Shown here piece by piece: positions 30,135 to 38,704 of a DNA stretch of 64,000 bases. The stretch is from contig NZ_WEGJ01000001.1 of the NCBI RefSeq assembly GCF_009604385.1, positions 248,001 through 312,000 on the forward strand, in the 5' to 3' direction. A model generated the notes under the pieces. It was not told the DNA's origin and did not search any database. It saw nothing but the letters and a program-made list of their open reading frames with translations. The number at the start of each line of letters is the position of its first letter. Positions within the stretch are counted from its first letter, which is position 1. Made by a program: the position numbers and the translations under genes. The stretch is from Streptomyces smaragdinus (GTDB lineage Bacteria; Actinomycetota; Actinomycetes; Streptomycetales; Streptomycetaceae).

Positions 30135-30418
30135 TCCCGCCCGGCCACGGCCCGCCGCGCCCCCGACGCCCCCGGCGCCGGGGGCGTCGCGTTTCTCCGG
30201 CCTCTGGCCACGAGTTCGACGCGGTGCAGGAACTCGGCGCGCAGCCGGTGGTACTGGCGCATCTCCCCCTCCGAGGGGCGCATCCCGCGCCCGGCCAGGT
30301 CCTCGACGTGCTCCTCGAAGTCCTTGAACCACCGGTAGAGCCTGAGTAAGTCCGCGAGTTCCGCCATGTCGGCGGCGGCCGGGGAGGACACGGGGGCAGG
30401 GCCGGGTACGTAACGCAC
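30113..30418 (-). CDS. Small hypothetical protein, 101 residues
   Basis: The minus-strand GTG at 30418 has AAGGAG seven bases upstream, a good Shine-Dalgarno, and starts a 101-residue frame. The core MAELADLLRLYRWFKDFEEH and EGEMRQYHRLRAEFLHRVELVARG is amphipathic helix, possibly a coiled hairpin. The tail overlaps the GAPDH terminator palindrome and the last 22 bases of gap. The ATG at 30457 is a worse start. No family is recognised; it could be a small regulatory or binding protein. Confidence 0.6.
   Translation of the reverse strand: MRYVPGPAPVSSPAAADMAELADLLRLYRWFKDFEEHVEDLAGRGMRPSEGEMRQYHRLRAEFLHRVELVARGRRNATPPAPGASGARRAVAGRDQTAGAG
30165..30188. terminator. Terminator after gap
   Basis: A 24-nt perfect palindrome centred on CCCCCGGCGCCGGGGG, 30 bases after the gap stop and followed by GCGTTTCTCC. 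It also lies inside the 3' coding end of the convergent small gene, so it could serve both directions. Confidence 0.75.
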
Positions 30419-30606
30419 AGCACACTCCTTCGCCGAGGAGACCACGGGTCTCCTCATCCCTCACGCGATCACCCGGCTGACCGCGCTCGGTCAATGATTC
30501 AACAACGTGTCATGAGTCATACACAGGGGGTGATGTGATGTAAAGAGGGTCAGCATGCCCCGGCGCCGAAGGACGGGCATTCACCGGTCGCGGCGGATCG
30601 CGTTGC

Positions 30607-32853
30607 TCACTCGGCGGGGAGCGATGCCAGGAGCTGCTGCGCGTCTTTCAGAACATCGGGGTCCGCCGAGTCGTCGCCCAGGGCCAGGACCTGACGGAGG
30701 CATGAGCGGGCCTCCTCGGTCTCTCCCAACTCGATCAGTGTCCGCCCCAGTCGCACCAGCGAGGAACCCGCTCTGTCCACCAGGCCGATGCGGTGGGAAT
30801 GGTCCACGGCGGAGCGATAATGGTCGGCGGCCTCGCGCAGGCGACCCATGGCGGCGTAGTCGCGGCCGAGTGATTCCGTCGTGTGGACGCGGACGAGATC
30901 GGCGATGTGTTCGCTGACCGGGCAGTCGGGCGCGTCGAGGAAGGCGATGACGCGCTTGCACTGATGCATGGCTTCCTCGCCGCGGCCGAGCGCGCGCAGG
31001 GCGGCTCCGTACGACTCCACGGCGTTCAGCCAGACCTCGGGAACGCCGGCGCCTTCCGAGATCTCGACGGCGGCGAGAGACAGGTCGGCGGCCACCTCGA
31101 CCTCGCCGAGCTCCCGGTGCGCCCATGCGGCACCCCCGAGCGCGGAGGCCTGCTGGTGAACGTCCTGGGCCCGACGGGCGTGTTCCAGCGCTTCGCCGGA
31201 CAGTTCCAGGGCCTCGCGGAACTTTCGCTCGCAGCTGCTCAGGGCCCAGGCCCAGCAGTTGAGGTGGAAGGCCCGGGCGTACGGGTCGTCGAGCGCGGCA
31301 GCGGCCCGGCTGGACAGACGGAAGACCTCGGACCAGTGTCCCCAAAAGATCCACAGGTCGCAGAACCACTCCATGGCTCCGGCGGTTTCCACGACCCGGG
31401 CGTGCTCGCCCCGGGCGGCGGCGCGGCGCAGCGCGGCGAGCCAGGAGGGCGCCTCGCTCTCCAGCCAGGCCCGGGCCTGCTCTTTCGTCTCCAGCGGGTC
31501 CAGGCCCCGCCAGCCGGCCGGCGGCGCCCCGTAGTCGGGCTTGTACCACCGGCCGGCGACGGTGGCCGTCTCCAGCAGCCAGGTGTGCAGTTGTTCCTCG
31601 GCCGCGTCCCGCCCGGCGGCCCCCTCCTCGCGCATCAGGCGGGTGCGGGCGAACAGCCGCAGCAGATCGTGCAGCTGGTACCGGCCGGTGAAGGTGGGTT
31701 GCAACAGCCCCGCCTCGACCAGTTCCTCCAACACGTCCTCGGCGTCGAAGACACCGGTGGCGGTCAGCGCGGCGCCGTGGGCGGCGGTGAAGTCCGGCCC
31801 CGGGGACAGACTCAGCAGCCGCAGCATCCGCGCGGCCGGCGGCGCCAGCTGCCGGTAGGACAGCTCGAACGCGGCCTCCACCCGGACATCCCCGGCCGCC
31901 AGTGCCCCCAGCCGGCGTTCCTCGTCGGCCAGCCGCCGCACCAGCTGCTCCACGCTCCACCCGGCCCGCACCGCCAGCCAGTTCCCCGCCACCCGCAACG
32001 CCAGCGGCAGCCGTCCGCAGAACTCCGCCACCTGCGCCACCGCCGCCGCCTCCGCGTCCGCGCGCGACTCGCCGAGGATCTGGCGCAGCAGCTCTACCGC
32101 CTCGTCCTGCCCCATCTCCGACAGTGCGAGGCGTTCGACGTTCTCCAGGCCGGTCAGCGGGCGCCGGCTGGTGATCAGCACCAGGCTCCGTCCGTCCGGG
32201 GGCAGCAACGGACGGACCTGCGCCTCGTCACGCGCGTTGTCCAGCACCACCAGGCACCGGCGCTCCCCCAGCAGCGCCCGCAGCAGCCTCGCGTGACCAG
32301 CCGCGTCCTCCCGGCGCAGCCGGCGGTCCGGCACCCCCAGGGCCTTCAGCAGCTTCAGCAGCGCTTCGCCCGGATCCACCGGACTCTCCACCCCGTGCAG
32401 GTCCACCACGAAGCACCCGTCGGGAAACTCTCCGGCCAGGTCCACCGCCGTCTGCAGTACCAGCGTCGTCTTCCCGCACCCCGGCGGACCGGAGACCACC
32501 GACACCGACGCCCCGCCGAGGGTGACCCGCTCCGCGGCCTCCCGCAGCAGTGCCAGCTCCCGGGCACGCCCCGTGAAGTCCCGCACCGATCGCGGTATCG
32601 CCGTCCGTGTCAAGCGCGTCGCCTGCACCATCCGCACCGCACCGAGCAGACTCTCCCGCTCGCTGTCCTCGAGCCCCAGCCCCTCCACGAGAGCGTCCAC
32701 CGTTCGCTGCTGCGGAACCCGGCTGTGCCCCCGCTCCATGTCACCGATCGCCCGTACACTCACCCCCGACGACTCGGCCAGCCCCTCCAGCGTCAGCCGG
32801 CGTCGCAGACGCAGCTCACGCAGCAACACACCGAACGACTTCTCCTCGGACAC
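30607..32853 (-). CDS. XRE-NB-ARC-TPR (AfsR-like STAND) regulator
   Basis: A 748-residue signal-transduction ATPase. The N-terminal helix-turn-helix is XRE-type (RRRLTLEGLAESSGVSVRAIGDMERG), in contrast to the OmpR-type of AfsR. The NB-ARC module has P-loop SGPPGCGKTTLVLQ, Walker B CLVVLDNARDEAQV and LITSRRPL, with the GLPLAL-type motif as GRLPLALRVAGNWL. TPR repeats fill ~430-748. Such proteins regulate secondary metabolism or respond to peptides; the target is unknown. The gene stands alone, with 182 bp to the upstream TPP-enzyme operon on the same strand. Confidence 0.92.
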   Translation of the reverse strand: MSEEKSFGVLLRELRLRRRLTLEGLAESSGVSVRAIGDMERGHSRVPQQRTVDALVEGLGLEDSERESLLGAVRMVQATRLTRTAIPRSVRDFTGRARELALLREAAERVTLGGASVSVVSGPPGCGKTTLVLQTAVDLAGEFPDGCFVVDLHGVESPVDPGEALLKLLKALGVPDRRLRREDAAGHARLLRALLGERRCLVVLDNARDEAQVRPLLPPDGRSLVLITSRRPLTGLENVERLALSEMGQDEAVELLRQILGESRADAEAAAVAQVAEFCGRLPLALRVAGNWLAVRAGWSVEQLVRRLADEERRLGALAAGDVRVEAAFELSYRQLAPPAARMLRLLSLSPGPDFTAAHGAALTATGVFDAEDVLEELVEAGLLQPTFTGRYQLHDLLRLFARTRLMREEGAAGRDAAEEQLHTWLLETATVAGRWYKPDYGAPPAGWRGLDPLETKEQARAWLESEAPSWLAALRRAAARGEHARVVETAGAMEWFCDLWIFWGHWSEVFRLSSRAAAALDDPYARAFHLNCWAWALSSCERKFREALELSGEALEHARRAQDVHQQASALGGAAWAHRELGEVEVAADLSLAAVEISEGAGVPEVWLNAVESYGAALRALGRGEEAMHQCKRVIAFLDAPDCPVSEHIADLVRVHTTESLGRDYAAMGRLREAADHYRSAVDHSHRIGLVDRAGSSLVRLGRTLIELGETEEARSCLRQVLALGDDSADPDVLKDAQQLLASLPAE

Positions 32854-33035
32854 AGTCCTTCCCCATTCCCCGGATCAACCGAAGAATACGACGCGCCGCT
32901 CCGGGACAGCCGCACGCACCGACAGCACCACCCGGCCCCGTCCCGTACGGCTGCCCACCTCTCGGGCGTGACGCCGTCCACTACCGCCTCGTCCGCCTCT
33001 CCCGCCCGGCAGGCCCAGAGGTGACCAAGCCCTGC

Positions 33036-34697
33036 TCAGTGCCCCCGGAACGCCTCCTCCAGCCACCACGACGGCCGGTCGGCGGTGACCTTCGCGGCGA
33101 CGAGCAGCGGCCGGTCGCGGGGGCCGGTCAGCCAGTCCCGTACGGGCTCGAGGTCGGCGGGCGTACGGACCGTGGCGGCCGCGCAGCCGAAGCCCCGGGC
33201 GATCGCGGCGAGGTCCGCCGGCGGGAACGTCACCGTGTCGAGGGGGTGGCCGGCGGGGCCGAAGTGGTGGACCTCGGCGCCGTACGCCTCGTCGTCGTAC
33301 ACGACGATCAGCAGCCCCAGTCCCAGGCGTACGGCCGTCTCGAGTTCGGCGACGCCCATCAGCGCGCCGCCGTCGCCGAGGGCCGCGACCGTCAGCCGGT
33401 CCGGGCGGGCCAGCGCGGCGCCGATCGCGGTGGCCAGGCCGAGGCCGATGGACTGGAACGCCTGGGTGAAGACGAGGCCGTCTGCGTCGGGGACGGCCAG
33501 ATACATGGCCGGGTAGCCCATGAAGTTCCCGGAGTCCACGGCGACGGTGCGTTCGGCCGGGAGGGCGTCGTCGAGCAGTACGGACAGGGTGCGCGGGTCG
33601 ATGCGCTCCCCGGTCGAGGTGTCCTCGTACGGCACGTCCCGCCAGCGGCGTTCGCGGGTGAGGCGGGCGGCGAGGCCGGGGGTGCGGTAGCCGGGGGCGT
33701 GGTGGCCGCGGCGGGTCAGTTCCGCCTCGACGGCGGTGGCGGTGCCGGCGGCGTCGCCGTGGACGGCGAGGCCGACGGGGCGGTGGGCGCCGAGTGCCGC
33801 GGGGTCGACGTCCACCTGGGCGAGCGTGGCGCCGGGGGCGATCAGGGTGCCGTGGCGCAGGGTCCACATGGTGAGGCCGCAGCCCCAGCCGACGATCAGG
33901 TCGGCGCCGGCGACGAGTTCGGCGGCGACGGGGGTGGCGAAGCCGCCGCTCACGTCGAGGTCGTAGGGGTCGCCGAGGAAGAGGCCGCGGGCGACGGCGG
34001 ACGTGGCGAGGAGGGCCCCGGTACGGGCGGCGAGGGCGCGGAGCTCCTCCCCCGCGCCGGAGAGCCTGGCTCCGCGGCCGGCGACGAACACCGGGCGCCT
34101 GGCGGCCGTCAGGGCGTCCGCGAGGGCGGTGACGTCCTGCGGTGCGGCCACCGGTGGCCGGAGCCGGGCGATGCGGGGGATCTCCTGCGCGGGCGCGGGG
34201 GCGGCCTGGACGTCGAGGGGGAGGTTGAGCAGCACCGTGCGGCGCTCGACGGCGGCCGTGCGCCAGGCGCGTGCGATGTCGGCGGCGGCGGTCCCGGCGG
34301 AGTGCACGCGCTCCGGGACGGCGCCGACGGCGGTGGCCAGGGCCGGCTGGTCGACGCGGAAGTTGGAGCGTACGGCCGAGGCGGCGGCCTCACCGGCCAG
34401 GATCAGCAGCGGGGTACGGCTCTTGGCGGCCTCGGTGATTCCGGTGAGCGCGTTCGTCAGCCCCGGGCCCTGGTGGACGGAGAGGACCCCGACCTCGCCC
34501 GAGACCCGGGCGTACGCGTCCGCCATCACGGCCGCGCCGCCCTCGTGCCGGGCGGGCACGAATCGGGCGCCGCCCGCCACCAGCGCGTTCGTCACATGGA
34601 AGTTGCCGCTGCCGACGACCCCGAACACCGTCCGCACGCCGAGCCCGCACAGCGCCGCGCCCACCGCCTCGGCGACCGTCCGGGGCGGACGGCTCAC
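33036..34697 (-). CDS. Thiamine-diphosphate enzyme (acetolactate synthase-like)
   Basis: A 553-residue TPP-dependent enzyme. The N-terminal domain has GVRTVFGVVGSGNFHVTNAL and the conserved glutamate in ARHEGGAAVMADAYAR. The TPP-binding domain has ALGDGGALMGVAELETAVR (the GDG...N motif in altered form; Asn is not obvious at the usual place). GTG 34697 overlaps the cyclase stop as GTGA, so the two are coupled. The neighbour is a kynurenine-formamidase-like cyclase, which suggests a small catabolic operon for a 2-oxo-acid or ring-cleavage product, not branched-chain amino acid synthesis. Substrate unknown. Confidence 0.87.
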   Translation of the reverse strand: MSRPPRTVAEAVGAALCGLGVRTVFGVVGSGNFHVTNALVAGGARFVPARHEGGAAVMADAYARVSGEVGVLSVHQGPGLTNALTGITEAAKSRTPLLILAGEAAASAVRSNFRVDQPALATAVGAVPERVHSAGTAAADIARAWRTAAVERRTVLLNLPLDVQAAPAPAQEIPRIARLRPPVAAPQDVTALADALTAARRPVFVAGRGARLSGAGEELRALAARTGALLATSAVARGLFLGDPYDLDVSGGFATPVAAELVAGADLIVGWGCGLTMWTLRHGTLIAPGATLAQVDVDPAALGAHRPVGLAVHGDAAGTATAVEAELTRRGHHAPGYRTPGLAARLTRERRWRDVPYEDTSTGERIDPRTLSVLLDDALPAERTVAVDSGNFMGYPAMYLAVPDADGLVFTQAFQSIGLGLATAIGAALARPDRLTVAALGDGGALMGVAELETAVRLGLGLLIVVYDDEAYGAEVHHFGPAGHPLDTVTFPPADLAAIARGFGCAAATVRTPADLEPVRDWLTGPRDRPLLVAAKVTADRPSWWLEEAFRGH

Positions 34698-35467
34698 CGC
34701 TCGACCAGGGCCAGCACCCGGGTCGGGCTGCCGGAACCGCCGACGATGGGCAGCGGCGAGGCGACGAGCAGCGCGCCACGGGCCGGCAGCCGGTCCAGGT
34801 TGCGCAGCTGCGTCAGCCCGTACTTACCGGCGCCCAGCAGGGACGAGTGGCACGGGAACGGCGGGTCGAACCCGTGCGCCGCGCCCGCGTCCGTGCCGAC
34901 GGTCTCCACGCCGAGCCCGATCAGCGGGGTCTCCTCCGCCAGCCACTTCGCGCAGGCGACGGAGATGCCCGGGGTGTGGGGGCCGGTCTCGTCGGCGTTG
35001 AGGAACTCCGCCTGGTCGGCGGAGCGGGTGTCCCAGCCGGTGCGGTAGAGGAGCCAGCCGCCGTCGGGCAGCGGGCCGTGGGTCTTGGTCCACTCCCGTA
35101 CGTGGTCGATCTCCAGCAGGAAGTCGGGGTCGGCGGCGGCCTGTTCCGAGGCGTCGAGCACCACGGCGGGGCCGATCAGCCGGCGGGCGGGGACCTGGGA
35201 GACGTCTTCGCCGTCGCGGCCGGTCACCCAGTGCACGGGGGCGTCGAAGTGGGTGCCGGTGTGCTCACCGGTGGTGAAGTCGTTCCAGTACCAGGCGGGG
35301 CCGCGGTCGTCGTAACGGCTGAGCTCGTGGAGGGTGAAGTGGGTGGTGTTGGCGAAGGGCTCCGGCAGCATCAGGATCGGCGTCGACTCCGCCAGCGGGG
35401 CGGTGAGGTCCACGACCTCGACCGAACCGTCGGCGAGTGCGGAGGCGAGTTGTCCGAGCAGCGACAT
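34694..35467 (-). CDS. Cyclase-family metal hydrolase (kynurenine formamidase-like)
   Basis: A 257-residue protein with the cyclase family metal site HTGTHFDAPVHW (HxGTHxDxPxH), and C-terminal ETVGTDAG and FPCHSSLLGAG. ATG 35467 follows GGGAGG. It is the first gene of a two-gene operon and overlaps the TPP-enzyme gene by 4 bases. Family members hydrolyse N-formyl amides, lactams or isatin; here it may open or close a ring to feed the TPP enzyme. The left flank is 182 bp of DNA before the STAND regulator. Confidence 0.9.
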   Translation of the reverse strand: MSLLGQLASALADGSVEVVDLTAPLAESTPILMLPEPFANTTHFTLHELSRYDDRGPAWYWNDFTTGEHTGTHFDAPVHWVTGRDGEDVSQVPARRLIGPAVVLDASEQAAADPDFLLEIDHVREWTKTHGPLPDGGWLLYRTGWDTRSADQAEFLNADETGPHTPGISVACAKWLAEETPLIGLGVETVGTDAGAAHGFDPPFPCHSSLLGAGKYGLTQLRNLDRLPARGALLVASPLPIVGGSGSPTRVLALVER

Positions 35468-35590
35468 GAGCCCTCCCTGGGGCGTTCGCGCGGTTGGCCG
35501 CCCCGAACCTAGCACCGGCGGGCGCGCACCGGCAGACCTCCGGAGGCAAGCTCTCACCAGGGCAAAGCCGCGTCGGTTACGCTCGGGGGC

Positions 35591-35746
35591 GTGGAGAGCG
35601 GACACCATTCCGAAGGCGGCGACCCGGCCTGCTGGCTCGGGCTGATCTGTCCCGCGTGCGGGCGCGTGCGCGAGGACCGTACGACGTCGCAGTGCGAGAA
35701 CTGCGGCGAGGAGTTGGACGAGGCGGGGGCAGGCGGGGCTGCCTGA
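35591..35746 (+). CDS. Short zinc-ribbon protein, 51 residues
   Basis: GTG 35591 to TGA 35746 codes 51 residues ending DEAGAGGAA. Two CxxC pairs, LICPACGRVRED and QCENCGEELDEAG, form a likely treble-clef zinc ribbon; the start is MESGHHSEGGDPACW. Similar short proteins are scattered in Streptomyces genomes. Codon use shows strong third-position GC. It is too short to be found by length-limited searches. A bidirectional-looking terminator follows at 35819. Confidence 0.68.
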   Translation: MESGHHSEGGDPACWLGLICPACGRVREDRTTSQCENCGEELDEAGAGGAA

Positions 35747-35818
35747 GGTCTCGGTCTCTTCCGGACCGTCCCAGCGTACGACCGTCTCCGACGGGGCGTG
35801 ACGAGCACAGCGTCAGGC

Positions 35819-35841
35819 CCTCCCCGGCGGGCGCGGGGAGG
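35819..35841. terminator. Terminator between zinc-ribbon and secreted genes
   Basis: An 8-bp stem CCTCCCCG/CGGGGAGG closes a 7-base loop between two convergent genes. It can end transcription from both sides. Confidence 0.65.
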
Positions 35842-35854
35842 ACCGGTCATAGCC

Positions 35855-36358
35855 TCAGGCGACGCCGGTGAACGAGCCGATCAGGCCGGTGCCGTCGGAG
35901 TTGTCGTAGACGGACACCGTGACGGCCGTACCCTCGTCCCAGGAGGCGTCGATGGTCGGTCCGCCACCGTTCTCCGGCCCGTACAGGGGTGTCGAGCGCG
36001 GCTTGTAGACGTCGTCGCCGACGTTGACGTACCAGGTGGCCTTGACGTAGAACGTGTCACCGTCGGACTTGATGTCGTACAGCCAGATCTTCTCGCCGTA
36101 CGGGTGGAACTCCACCTTGCCCGTCAGCGCGCCGTTCTTGTAGAGGAAGGCGCGGCCGCCCCTGCCTCCCGCGTCATATTCGAAGTACGTGCCGTCGATG
36201 GTGTCCGACCACGTGCAGGGGCAGTCCACGGTGGGCTGCATGGCCGGAGTACCCATGCTCATCCCCGCGGCCTGCGCCGTCCCCGCCGCACCGATCACGG
36301 CCCCGGTCGCCAGTGCGATCCCTGCCGCACTCGTCGCGGCCCTGCGAATCAGTCGCAT
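35855..36358 (-). CDS. Small secreted protein
   Basis: A 167-residue protein with a classic Sec signal peptide: RLIRRAATSA, hydrophobic core, cleavage near GTAQAAG. The mature part has mostly beta-type residues, two cysteines (DCPCTW) and motifs YGEKIWLYDIKSD and WYVNVGDDVYKP. It resembles small exported Streptomyces proteins of unknown role. ATG 36358 is the natural start; longer frames upstream are not signal-like. The 339 bp upstream hold no gene. Confidence 0.82.
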   Translation of the reverse strand: MRLIRRAATSAAGIALATGAVIGAAGTAQAAGMSMGTPAMQPTVDCPCTWSDTIDGTYFEYDAGGRGGRAFLYKNGALTGKVEFHPYGEKIWLYDIKSDGDTFYVKATWYVNVGDDVYKPRSTPLYGPENGGGPTIDASWDEGTAVTVSVYDNSDGTGLIGSFTGVA

Positions 36359-36697
36359 GTTTCTCCCCCGTCCCGGACGGCACAACGGCCGTCCGTGTCG
36401 TTGTTCCGCCGACCCCCCGGTCGGCAGTGCGCAGCCCCCCGGCTGCACGACTCCATCGTGGGGCAGGAAGACGGACGCCCCGGATACTTCGACCAGAGCG
36501 CAAACCATGCGGACGCCGGAAGATCACGGAGCTGCCTCAGGTCCTTTTGACGTTCGGGTTTCCTGTGGACGGTGTAGTCAGCGGCGCGATCCCGTAGTAC
36601 TTGACGAGTTGGGTCACAGTGGCTTTCAGCCTGGAAAGGCTCGGGCAGCCCAGGGGCCGAATCCGCCAAAGGGCGGGAACACTTCCGGGGAGCCGCG
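36359..36697. other. Gene-free stretch upstream of the secreted protein
   Basis: 339 bp with no supported gene. It should hold the promoter of the secreted protein at its left end and the 3' end region of the APH gene at its right end. One minus frame reads RLKATVTQLVKYYG then stops, but it has no start of its own and may be chance. Confidence 0.4.
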
Positions 36698-37597
36698 TCA
36701 AAAGCCCTTCAGGACCCGCTCGAGCGCCGACCGCCCCGCCGGCCCCCAGTGCGGCTTTCCGCCGGGCAGGCCGTGGTCGCCGTTCTGGCCCATCAGCATC
36801 AGGAACAGGCTCTTCATCGCCGCCAGGCCCCGCGCCCGGCGGATCGCCGCCTCGTCCGCCTGCGCGTAGCCAGCGAAGAACCGCTCGGCGCCGCCCGCGG
36901 GGAGCAGTACCCAGGCCGCCGCGAGGTCCCAGGCCGGGTCGCCGGCGAAGATGTCGCCGAAGTCGACGACACCCGCCAGCGTTCCCTCCGCGACGACGAC
37001 GTTCGCGGGATGCAGGTCGCCGTGGACCCACACGCGCGGGCCCTCCCATCCGGGAGCCGCGGTCGCCTCGTCCCATACGGCCCGGATGGCGTCCCCGGCG
37101 AAGTGGCCGAGGTCCACGGACCTCATGAAGCGGTCGAAGCCCTCCGCGCACTCCTTGGGGTGACCGCCGCGGTCCGTGGCATCCGGCGCTTCGGCGGGCG
37201 CTGCCACGTGCAGTGCCGTGAGGAAGGCCGCCAGGGTGTCGGCCGCATGGTCGTTACGGGTGATCGCGCCGTGGTCCAGCGGCGTGCCGTCAACCCATGT
37301 CATGACGGTCCAGAGCTTGGGGAACCGCTCGGACGGCGCACCCTCCCGGACGGGAACCGGGATCGGCAGTGGCAGGCGGCGGGCCAGGGCCGACAGCCAG
37401 CGGCGTTCCTTGAGCTGCGGATCCGGGTTGGTGTCCATCCGCTGTATCCGGACCGCCAGCTCGTCCCCGAGGCGCCACATCTGGTTGCCCCAGCCACCCG
37501 CCACCTCGCGGAGGGGCAGCGCGGCAAGATCCGGGTGCTGGTCCCGCAGGAGGTCCCGGACCAGATCCTCACTGACCTCGATCTCGGATTCGATCAT
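36698..37597 (-). CDS. APH-family aminoglycoside phosphotransferase-like kinase
   Basis: A 299-residue kinase of the APH fold. Catalytic loop: VHGDLHPANVVV; metal loop: VVDFGDIFAGDPAWDLA, both intact. The N-terminal nucleotide-binding lobe has WRLGDELAVRIQR. ATG 37597 (MIESEIEVSEDLV) is the favoured start. It could inactivate an aminoglycoside or act on a metabolite; no resistance cluster is nearby. The gene is single and unrelated in sequence to the APH-like gene at 13024. Confidence 0.88.
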   Translation of the reverse strand: MIESEIEVSEDLVRDLLRDQHPDLAALPLREVAGGWGNQMWRLGDELAVRIQRMDTNPDPQLKERRWLSALARRLPLPIPVPVREGAPSERFPKLWTVMTWVDGTPLDHGAITRNDHAADTLAAFLTALHVAAPAEAPDATDRGGHPKECAEGFDRFMRSVDLGHFAGDAIRAVWDEATAAPGWEGPRVWVHGDLHPANVVVAEGTLAGVVDFGDIFAGDPAWDLAAAWVLLPAGGAERFFAGYAQADEAAIRRARGLAAMKSLFLMLMGQNGDHGLPGGKPHWGPAGRSALERVLKGF

Positions 37598-37766
37598 GCC
37601 GAGCCACCTTACCCGGCGCACGCTGCGCGAATTCCCGCGATGCGCCGAATCCCGGCCGCCTCCCGGCGTACGACCACCCCCGAAGGGGCATGACGAGCAC
37701 ACGACAACACCAGCACCTCGTTTCCCGGGTGCCCGCTCGCGTCACCCTCACTCCCCCGGAGGTCCG

Positions 37767-38573
37767 ATGCGCCGTCTGCGCATAACCCTGCTGGGCCTGG
37801 CCGCGATCCTCGCCGGCCTGGTCACCGCCCCGCCCGCCCACGCGGCACCGCTCTTCAAGGCGCCGTTCCCTTGCGGCCAGACCTGGACGTACAGCCATCA
37901 CTCCGCCGAGGTGCGCCTCGCGCTGGACTTCGTGCGCTCCGACGGCGGCGCCACCGCCGGCACACCGGTGCTGGCGTCCGCGGCCGGGACCGCGTACCGC
38001 TACTACGAGGCCGGGGGCGCCGGGAACTACATCGCGATCGACCACGGGGGCGGCTGGAAGACGTACTACTTCCACCTCGCCTCGTACGCCGTGGCCAACG
38101 GAAGCTACGTCTCGCAGGGTCAGACCATCGGCGCCACCGGGTCCACGGGCAACAGCACCGGCGCCCACATCCACTACGAGCAGCTGTACAACGGCTCCGG
38201 CCAGACGATCGTCATCAACGGCACGTCGCTGGCGCCGTATCCCGGCTCGTACAACCAGAAGTACCTGGCCAGCGACAACGGCTGCGGCGGCGGAACCGCC
38301 AAGTACTGGGTCGACACCTTCGCGAACGCCCCGGGCTACGCCTCCGCGACCAGCACCGCGCAGACCGGCACGCTGTACGCCGGAACGAACTACGTCTTCT
38401 GCAAGGTCTGGGGCCGCGAGATCCGCGACGCCTCCGGCAACTTCAACCACTGGTGGCTGCGCACCGACCTGGACGTCGGCCCGGCCAACCAGTACGTCTC
38501 GGCGTACTACCTGTCCCGCTGGGGCAACGACGAGGCCCGCGACAACAACGGCACCACGATCCCGAACTGCTGA
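37767..38573 (+). CDS. Secreted M23-family peptidase
   Basis: A 268-residue secreted protein. The signal peptide ends near PPAHAAP. The peptidase domain has LALDFVRSDGG (metal Asp) and GAHIHYEQ (second metal His pair), which is LytM/M23 type and cuts glycyl or peptidoglycan peptide bonds. The tail from ~185 (NGCGGGTAKYWV) to the end resembles an SH3-like or extra cell-wall domain with paired cysteines. ATG 37767 follows GGAGG. A 9-bp hairpin ends the gene. Confidence 0.9.
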   Translation: MRRLRITLLGLAAILAGLVTAPPAHAAPLFKAPFPCGQTWTYSHHSAEVRLALDFVRSDGGATAGTPVLASAAGTAYRYYEAGGAGNYIAIDHGGGWKTYYFHLASYAVANGSYVSQGQTIGATGSTGNSTGAHIHYEQLYNGSGQTIVINGTSLAPYPGSYNQKYLASDNGCGGGTAKYWVDTFANAPGYASATSTAQTGTLYAGTNYVFCKVWGREIRDASGNFNHWWLRTDLDVGPANQYVSAYYLSRWGNDEARDNNGTTIPNC

Positions 38574-38600
38574 CGTCACGGCTGCCGCCCGTCCGAACGC

Positions 38601-38621
38601 GGCGGGCGGCTGCCGCCCGCC
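38601..38621 (+). terminator. Terminator after M23 peptidase
   Basis: GGCGGGCGG/CCGCCCGCC with a CTG loop, 28 bases after the stop. The GC-rich stem has no T-tract. Confidence 0.7.
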
Positions 38622-38704
38622 CCGCCTGTCATACCCGGCTGCAAGACTTCCCCCGTTCCGGCGGACAGATGGAGACGCCGGGTGTCGAGAGGGAGATCGG
38701 GACC

